From Bacteroidales bacterium (GTDB taxonomy: Bacteria; Bacteroidota; Bacteroidia; Bacteroidales; JAIPAH01): 48,987 nucleotides of DNA. A model generated the notes under the pieces. It did no database searches, had not been told where the DNA came from, and saw nothing but the letters and a program-made list of their open reading frames with translations. Positions 43,893-48,987 of this stretch are shown here, in pieces. The first letter of the stretch is position 1. Each line of letters starts with the position of its first letter. The position numbers and the translations under genes are program-made. The stretch covers positions 1-48,987 of the forward strand of contig JAIPBX010000012.1 of assembly GCA_021738485.1 (NCBI GenBank), given 5' to 3'.

Positions 43893-44516
43893 ATGCTGGA
43901 AGTATTGCAATATGCCGGTGCAGGGCTCCTCCTGGGAAGTATGGCGGGAATTTCACCCGGACCTTTGCTGGCACTTGTTATCAATCAAAGTCTGAAGCAC
44001 GGACGCAAAGAAGGAATCAAAGTCTCGTTCACCCCTCTGATAACAGATTTACCGGCGATATTACTGTCAGTGTTTCTGATTTCGGAATTAGCGGAGTATA
44101 AGCCGGTTTTTGGAATTATTTCTTTTGCAGGGGCTGCCTATATTATTTACCTGGGCTATGAAAGTATTGTTTCGGCTGGGAAGGAAATGGAACTGGAAGA
44201 AGTTAAAACAAATTCACTCCGAAAGGGCGTTCTTACCAACCTGTTAAATCCGCATCCCTATTTGTTCTGGATCACTGTTGGAACCCCTCTGATGATGAAA
44301 GCTTCCCAGCTTAGCTTTTTCTCGGCCGCGCTATTCGTATTTTCCTTTTACCTGACGATAATCGGTGCTAAAGTGATTATAGCTTTGCTGGCTGACAAAT
44401 CAAGAGCTTTTTTAAGCGGTAAGGCCTATTTGTGGACCTTGAGGGTTTTAGGTGTTTTGTTGATTGTTTTAGCACTTGTTTTAGCCCGGGAAGGATGGAA
44501 TTATTTGATTTCATAA
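43893..44516 (+). CDS. LysE-family exporter
   Basis: The frame opens at 43833, but the ATG at 43893 (MLEVLQYAGAGLLLGSMAGISPGPLLALV) gives the family start with the SPGP motif in the first membrane segment, 207 residues and about six segments. LysE/RhtB proteins export amino acids or similar small molecules across the inner membrane. NLLNPHPYLFWITVGTP near 128-144 is the second family motif. It directly follows the long CAATCTYCTT repeat array, with only 90 bp between. Confidence 0.88.
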   Translation: MLEVLQYAGAGLLLGSMAGISPGPLLALVINQSLKHGRKEGIKVSFTPLITDLPAILLSVFLISELAEYKPVFGIISFAGAAYIIYLGYESIVSAGKEMELEEVKTNSLRKGVLTNLLNPHPYLFWITVGTPLMMKASQLSFFSAALFVFSFYLTIIGAKVIIALLADKSRAFLSGKAYLWTLRVLGVLLIVLALVLAREGWNYLIS

Positions 44517-44566
44517 TCGAATAAGTGTAAACGATTTTATGTATTTATCCGTTTATAAAATAAAAA

Positions 44567-45583
44567 ATGAAAATCACGCAAGGATTAATATTTGTACTCG
44601 CAGCTTTGCTTATCGCTCCTGCTGTAAAAGGTCAGAAAAGCGAAACCGCCATACCCATCTTTGCTTATCACCGGTTTGGCGATAGCCGTTACCCTTCCAC
44701 AAACATTGAAATGGATGTTTTTAAAAAACAGCTCCGGTACCTGGAAGAAAATAATTATTCTGTGATGACCCTCGGTAATGCCCTGAAGGCAATTGATAAC
44801 AATAATCTTCCAAAAAATCCGGCAATCCTTACTGTGGATGATGGCTATTTGTCATTCTTTGAAAATGCCTTTCCTGTTTTAAAAGAATATGGATACCCGG
44901 CAACGATTTTTATTAATACTTCTTACGTTGGGAATAAGAGTTATATGAACTGGAGTCAGTTGGAAAAGCTTCATGAAGCAGGTATAGAAATCGGAAATCA
45001 CTCGCATGCTCATCCTCATTTTGTAAATTCCGACGATCCTGTAGAAGCTTTCGAAGACGATGTCTCCAGGGCGCAAGAGCTATTTAAAAAACATTTGGGT
45101 TTCAAACCTGAAGTTTTTTCTTATCCTTATGGAGAATATACCCGGAAGCTGGCCGATAAAGCGGAAAATATGGGCTTTATTGCTGCCACAGCTCAGCGTT
45201 CAGGCGTTTTGGGAGCATCTACCTACCGGTTTGCCATTCCCCGTTTTCCGATGGGAGGGCCGTTTGCAACAATGAAAGGGTTTAAATCCAAAATCAAAAT
45301 GCTTCCGCTTGAGGTCGAAATGACAAATCCTGAAAGTACTCTTGATTACCAGGTTGATAAGGTGCGTTTTCGTATAGAAACGCCGGTTCACGAATCCACA
45401 ATTCAATGCTTTATCGATGGCAGGAAACAAGAAGTAAAAGAACGAACAGACTATTTTGAAGTGGACATGCCTTCTTTGAGTGACCGGAGAACACTTATCA
45501 CCATTACCGCCCGGGGTCAGGAATCCAACAGCTGGCACTGGTTTAGCTACGTAGTAATCAATAAAGCGGTAGAGGAAAAGTAA
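44567..45583 (+). CDS. Exported polysaccharide deacetylase (NodB-fold)
   Basis: A 338-residue protein with a signal peptide (about 1-22, ending VKG-Q). NodB motifs: LTVDDGYLSFF with D91 and D92 (motif 1), IGNHSHAHPHF with H145-x3-H149 (motif 2, metal ligands), and FSYPYGEYTRKLAD (motif 3). It should remove acetyl or similar groups from a surface or peptidoglycan-like polymer. After the barrel (about residue 235) there is a C-terminal beta-rich domain of about 100 residues without a name. It follows lysE in the same direction after 50 bp. Confidence 0.92.
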   Translation: MKITQGLIFVLAALLIAPAVKGQKSETAIPIFAYHRFGDSRYPSTNIEMDVFKKQLRYLEENNYSVMTLGNALKAIDNNNLPKNPAILTVDDGYLSFFENAFPVLKEYGYPATIFINTSYVGNKSYMNWSQLEKLHEAGIEIGNHSHAHPHFVNSDDPVEAFEDDVSRAQELFKKHLGFKPEVFSYPYGEYTRKLADKAENMGFIAATAQRSGVLGASTYRFAIPRFPMGGPFATMKGFKSKIKMLPLEVEMTNPESTLDYQVDKVRFRIETPVHESTIQCFIDGRKQEVKERTDYFEVDMPSLSDRRTLITITARGQESNSWHWFSYVVINKAVEEK

Positions 45584-45755
45584 AGACTTTTTTGGAAAAG
45601 CCACGAATTCGCGTATGAAAGCCTTGCTCTTTTAAGTAAAGTTTTCTTTCCCGAAAGGCCAATGAAGTGGGCATACCCTATAACTTAGCCCATAAATTTA
45701 TGATGAGCCAGGCTCACTGATACATTTGCACTTCGTCGTTGTATTTTGTCTCAGG

Positions 45756-46310
45756 CTATTTGACTTCCAAACGCTCTTTGAAAGGCAGGAAAGTCATAAA
45801 ATCGGCGTGGTGCACCACGTAGGCTTCAGTCGTACGCTTCACCTTATCCCCTTCGCCGGCATGGGCGGCGATGATGTGGCAAACTTCCGGGGGCACCCCG
45901 CACTCTTCCGCAATAGAAACGCCTGAGAAAGGATGACGCAGGTATTTGCCGTATGTCCCCTGAACCGCATTGCCATTATCATCCAGCACATACTCCAGGA
46001 GTTTACCTACATCGGCAAGGATCGCTCCCGCTATCAACACATCCATATCCACCGTCAGCTCGCCGTGATACATGTCGTTAATCTTTTGTCCGGCATCGCG
46101 GGCGATGTGAACGACCGAGCGTTTGTGATCCATAAAAGTGACTTTCAAATCGGGGCCCACCAACAAAGTAAAAGGGATGCGCTTCAAATCTTCAGCACCC
46201 AATACGCTACGCTCAAGAGCCAGCTCCCATGTTTTGGCGGTTTGTTCTTTCAGTTTCTGATCTTTTATCCAATCCAGTTCAGGCCACAGGTTATATACTT
46301 CTTTTGTCAT
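45756..46310 (-). CDS. HD-domain-like protein with altered HD motif
   Basis: A 184-residue helical protein with the HD-phosphohydrolase layout: DHKRSVVHIARDAG, then LIAGAILADVGKLLEY, RHPFSGVSIAEECG and HIIAAHAGEGD. In the position of the canonical His-Asp pair it has Ala-Asp (ILADVGK), so one metal ligand is absent while the others remain. Many relatives hydrolyse nucleotides or phosphate esters; here activity is doubtful or may use another site. It lies 154 bp downstream of the dehydrogenase gene on the same strand. Confidence 0.82.
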   Translation of the reverse strand: MTKEVYNLWPELDWIKDQKLKEQTAKTWELALERSVLGAEDLKRIPFTLLVGPDLKVTFMDHKRSVVHIARDAGQKINDMYHGELTVDMDVLIAGAILADVGKLLEYVLDDNGNAVQGTYGKYLRHPFSGVSIAEECGVPPEVCHIIAAHAGEGDKVKRTTEAYVVHHADFMTFLPFKERLEVK

Positions 46311-46367
46311 ATTTATCCGATATTTTAAATATTCATTCTTTTATTAAATTAATCAGGTTAATGGTAA

Positions 46368-46421
46368 GTTGGCAGTTGGCAGAGAGCAGTTGGCAATTAT
46401 TTATTCTTGCCAACTGCCAAC
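46368..46421. repeat. TTGGCAGT palindromic intergenic repeat
   Basis: GTTGGCAGTTGGCA (46368-46381) and TGCCAACTGCCAAC (46408-46421) are perfect 14-bp inverted arms, with further partial copies (CAGTTGGCAA and TTTTGCCAACTTA) around them up to 46440. It lies between the dehydrogenase and HD genes on the minus strand. It may form a strong hairpin in the transcript. Confidence 0.75.
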
Positions 46422-46464
46422 TGCATTTTGCCAACTTAACATAAGGCTAAATGCTCTTTGCCTT

Positions 46465-47664
46465 CTACTTCAGTTTCTCAATAACAGCATCGGTCATCTG
46501 ATACGTAGAGGCGGCGCCCTGTTTTACAACATCCGGGCTTCCTTTCATTTTCATCATATCGTAGGTTCTGTCCTTTCCTTCTGAAATAACATCAGCCACG
46601 GCATTGCGAACTTTTGTTGCCTTGTCGTATTCTCCCACATGCTCAAGCATCATACATGCCGAGGATATCATAGCAATAGGATTCGTTATGGGTGTGTCAA
46701 ATTCGGCATACTTGGGGGCGGAACCATGCGTAGGCTCAAACACTCCAACGCCCGTATCAGGGTTGGCCTGGGCACTGCAGGCAAAACCAAGACCGCCAAT
46801 CAATCCGGCAAAGCCATCCGAAACAATATCTCCAAACATATTTCCGGAAACAATAACACCATAATTTTCAGGATTCTTAGTCATCCACATCATCTGGGCA
46901 TCGATGTTGGTATTGTTGAGGTAAATATTCGGATAATCCTTTTCCTGGATTTCTTTAGCCATAGCAAACATCATCCCTGAAGTTTCGCGAATGACATTAG
47001 GTTTCTCGCAAAGGGTCACCGACTCATAACCAAACTTGCGGGCATGCTCAAAAGCAGCTCTGAGAATACGTTCGGTTCCTTTTTTAGTAAAAATGCGGGT
47101 AGAAACCGATATTTCGCCTTTCGGCACTTTCCCGAAATTCTTATTAAACTTCGGATGGGTCATCAGGGCATCGTAAACCTGCTGGTCCGGGTTTGACCAT
47201 TCTACCCCTCCGTATAGTCCTTCGGTATTCTGACGGAAAACCACCACGTCAACTTCCGGTTCCTCAATGCCGCCTTTACCGTCTCTGCGGATAAAATTGA
47301 GCGGGTTGCCTTTGTAGGTTTTACAGGGCCTTTGACAGATATCCAGGTTGAAGAGCTGACGAAGTCCGACGATTGGGCTGGAATAAACCAATCCCTGGTT
47401 TTGAAGCTCCGGTGCCAGCTCTTGTGCGGCAGCATCTTTCGGTTTGGAAGTAATAGCTCCGAAAAGGGCCACCTTGTGTTTGTCGATAAGATCAATGGTA
47501 CGCTGGGGCAAGGGATTCCCTTCCTTTTTCCAAAATTCCCAGCCAATATCGCCTTCAACATAATCAGCCTCAAATCCGGCTGCTTCAAGTACACGGATGG
47601 CTTCCTCCAAAACAATGCGACCTATGCCGTCACCGGGAAGCTTTACAATAGTTCTTTTTGCCAT
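46465..47664 (-). CDS. Isocitrate/isopropylmalate dehydrogenase family protein
   Basis: A 399-residue beta-decarboxylating dehydrogenase. LPGDGIGRIVLEEAIRVLEAAG opens it; FRQNTEGLYGGVEW near residues 143-156, LCEKPNVIRETSG near 220-232, GDIVSDGFAGLIGGLGFACSAQAN near 278-301 and FEPTHGSAPKYAEF near 310-323 form the active and cofactor sites. The P-K-Y after HGSA is the pattern of NADP-dependent isocitrate dehydrogenases rather than the P-D of NAD-dependent isopropylmalate dehydrogenases. Isocitrate is the likely substrate, but homoisocitrate or another 2-hydroxy acid cannot be excluded. A -7 element lies upstream. Confidence 0.9.
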   Translation of the reverse strand: MAKRTIVKLPGDGIGRIVLEEAIRVLEAAGFEADYVEGDIGWEFWKKEGNPLPQRTIDLIDKHKVALFGAITSKPKDAAAQELAPELQNQGLVYSSPIVGLRQLFNLDICQRPCKTYKGNPLNFIRRDGKGGIEEPEVDVVVFRQNTEGLYGGVEWSNPDQQVYDALMTHPKFNKNFGKVPKGEISVSTRIFTKKGTERILRAAFEHARKFGYESVTLCEKPNVIRETSGMMFAMAKEIQEKDYPNIYLNNTNIDAQMMWMTKNPENYGVIVSGNMFGDIVSDGFAGLIGGLGFACSAQANPDTGVGVFEPTHGSAPKYAEFDTPITNPIAMISSACMMLEHVGEYDKATKVRNAVADVISEGKDRTYDMMKMKGSPDVVKQGAASTYQMTDAVIEKLK

Positions 47665-47693
47665 ATTCGGTTTTTTTTGTTGGTTTTAACCAC

Positions 47694-47701
47694 CAAATAT
47701 A
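47694..47701 (-). promoter_or_regulatory. -7 element upstream of the dehydrogenase
   Basis: TATATTTG on the minus strand matches TAnnTTTG, 30 bp upstream of the dehydrogenase start. No clear -33 element at the normal spacing. Confidence 0.5.
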
Positions 47702-47857
47702 CAACCTATCGGAAAATAAGCCATTTTTTGGATGGCCTTTCGGTGTCATCACTCATTAAATTTAATTAATTTAAATAGCGGAAGGGTTTTTACGCAAATC
47801 TACTGGATATTCTTTTATAAAATGTTAAAATTTAACACCTTATAATTGTAATTGTTA

Positions 47858-47988
47858 AATATTGATACGCAATAATTTATCATCAAATATATTCTTCCTT
47901 TGTGTTTCTTAGAGACTTAGTGCCTTGGTGGCAGGAAATCCAGAAGGCCACAAAGATACCAAGGCACAAAAATTCATGAAGAAAGTCG
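47858..47988 (+). repeat. 131-bp palindromic intergenic repeat, copy B
   Basis: Gapless match to copy A at 27592-27722, same orientation. Here the arms are cleaner: GTGCCTTGGT and ACCAAGGCAC are perfect 10-bp complements, with CTTTGTG/CACAAAG nearby. It lies 128 bp before the CCA-enzyme start. Confidence 0.85.
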
Positions 47989-48094
47989 TTTGACAAATGT
48001 AAAACTTAGCAAAATTTTTAAAAGCAATTATTTTCTTTTTGGACGGTCCCTAAGTAAGCCATTAGCAGGGAAAATGCATGAGGTAATATTTTCT

Positions 48095-48102
48095 TAAATT
48101 TG
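48095..48102 (+). promoter_or_regulatory. -7 element upstream of the CCA-adding enzyme
   Basis: TAAATTTG matches TAnnTTTG and lies 15 bp upstream of the TTG start at 48117. A very short leader would result. Confidence 0.5.
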
Positions 48103-48116
48103 CACCAAAAACGGCA

Positions 48117-48987
48117 TTGAATCTAAAGCACCACATAAAGAGCCCCATTTTCGGCATGATTGCGGAAGCAGCCCGGGAGATCAACACCGATGCATATTTG
48201 ATAGGAGGATTTGTGAGAGACCTGGTCATCGGCCGGCCTTCCAAAGACATTGACATCGTGGCCGAAGGCTCCGGTATTGAACTCGCGCGGCAGGTGGCCC
48301 AAAAACTGGGTCGCAACACACAAATCAGCGTCTTCAAGAATTACGGAACGGCCATGATTCGCTATTCAGGAGATAAAGACTGGGAAGTGGAATTCGTCGG
48401 AGCCCGTAAAGAGTCTTACAATCGGGATTCCCGCAAGCCTGTGGTGGAAGACGGAACGTTGCAGGATGATCAAAACCGGCGCGATTTTACAATTAACGCA
48501 TTGGCTATCAGTCTTCAGGATAAAAATTACGGAGAAGTGGTAGACCCCTTTGGAGGATTGGATGACATTCATCAAAAAATCATACGTACACCCCTGGATG
48601 CCGATATCACTTTTTCCGACGATCCGTTGCGAATGATGAGAGCCGTACGGTTTGCTACGCAGTTAGATTTTTATATTGACCCGGACTCCTTTGAGGCTAT
48701 CCGAAGAAACAGGGAAAGGATAGAAATCGTTTCAGCCGAGCGGATAACCGAAGAGCTGAACAAAATTATCCTGGCGACAAAGCCTTCCAGGGGATTCAAA
48801 TTACTGGATGAAACGGGCCTCTTGAAAATCATTTTCCCTGAACTGGTCGCCATGAAAGGCGTGGAAGAGAAAGAAGGCGTGCGGCACAAAGATAATTTCT
48901 ACCATACGTTGCAAGTGCTTGACAACATCGCCGAAAACACCGACAACCTTTGGCTGCGATGGGCTACCCTGCTGCATGATATCGCCA
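48117..48987 (+). CDS. CCA tRNA nucleotidyltransferase with HD domain (partial)
   Basis: The gene runs off the window end; 290 codons are visible. The nucleotidyltransferase signature [19 protein letters not shown] (about residues 29-47) has the catalytic D-x-D, and [26 protein letters not shown] and ERITEEL follow in family order. [15 protein letters not shown] and LLHDIA near the end show a C-terminal HD domain. It adds or repairs the CCA end of tRNAs. An in-frame TAA at 48084 limits the start; the only codon that yields the usual [12 protein letters not shown] opening is the TTG at 48117, while the ATG at 48156 would cut off 13 residues. The symbol is omitted because the cca subtype cannot be judged from a partial sequence. 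Confidence 0.92.
   Translation, partial: MNLKHHIKSPIFGMIAEAAREINTDAYLIGGFVRDLVIGRPSKDIDIVAEGSGIELARQVAQKLGRNTQISVFKNYGTAMIRYSGDKDWEVEFVGARKESYNRDSRKPVVEDGTLQDDQNRRDFTINALAISLQDKNYGEVVDPFGGLDDIHQKIIRTPLDADITFSDDPLRMMRAVRFATQLDFYIDPDSFEAIRRNRERIEIVSAERITEELNKIILATKPSRGFKLLDETGLLKIIFPELVAMKGVEEKEGVRHKDNFYHTLQVLDNIAENTDNLWLRWATLLHDIA

Larger units (their letters stand above)
47665..48116. other. Gene-free gap with palindromic repeat copy B
   Basis: No gene is visible in this 452-bp gap. It contains the dehydrogenase promoter, the second 131-bp palindromic repeat (47858-47988) and the CCA-enzyme promoter. Confidence 0.7.

Overview
The window looks like chromosome from a member of the Bacteroidota, probably class Bacteroidia. 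Evidence for this: several intergenic regions carry the phylum-type -7 element TAnnTTTG, and several gene families are typical of the phylum (a TonB-dependent receptor paired with a DUF4249 lipoprotein, a BT_3928-type DoxX protein, DUF1599, a fused E1 alpha/beta dehydrogenase, and dnaE followed by trxA). No rRNA, tRNA, CRISPR array, phage or complete insertion sequence was recognised. Nearly all genes have recognisable housekeeping or transport functions.

Layout. 1-439: repeat-rich DNA with no gene. 440-3786 (minus): a cupin resembling DMSP lyases, then a BCCT betaine-type transporter and a tandem universal stress protein. 3982-9892 (plus): DNA polymerase III alpha with a fused proofreading exonuclease, thioredoxin, and a DUF58 protein. 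9889-21566 (minus): a long co-directional run read as DUF1599, BT_3928-like DoxX protein, tpiA, prmA, a 1495-residue exported protein of unknown function, plsY, dnaN, an unknown lipoprotein and a lipoprotein endonuclease/phosphatase. 21646-23436 (plus): folP and the c-di-AMP cyclase cdaA. 23440-24969 (minus): ruvX, def and a TPR-type lipoprotein. 25061-27463 (plus): dapD, a family-9 glycosyltransferase and a tsaC-type gene, overlapping end to start. 27950-33048: two fused E1 dehydrogenase paralogues on either side of a divergent formylglycine-generating-enzyme-like gene; the second paralogue has lost its thiamine-diphosphate motif. 33160-38113 (plus): a CDF metal transporter, a small outer-membrane-type protein, and a TonB receptor with DUF4249 partner. 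38809-40131: an MFS transporter between two repeat-rich gaps. 40543-43279 (minus): a small cupin, the hybrid cluster protein hcp and its Rrf2 regulator. 43893-45583 (plus): LysE exporter and polysaccharide deacetylase. 45756-47664 (minus): HD-like protein and an isocitrate/isopropylmalate-type dehydrogenase. 48117-end: the start of a CCA-adding enzyme.

The least explained parts are: (1) the DMSP-lyase-like cupin upstream of a betaine-type transporter; (2) the E1 pseudoenzyme candidate; (3) the giant exported protein inside a replication/lipid/translation gene run; (4) the intergenic repeats, which include two 131-bp palindromic copies, three clusters of short perfect hairpins resembling REP elements without a transposase, and GATGGATGAATGATTG-type tandem repeats, one of which supplies a stop codon; (5) an inverted repeat overlapping the predicted -33 element of the Rrf2-hcp operon.
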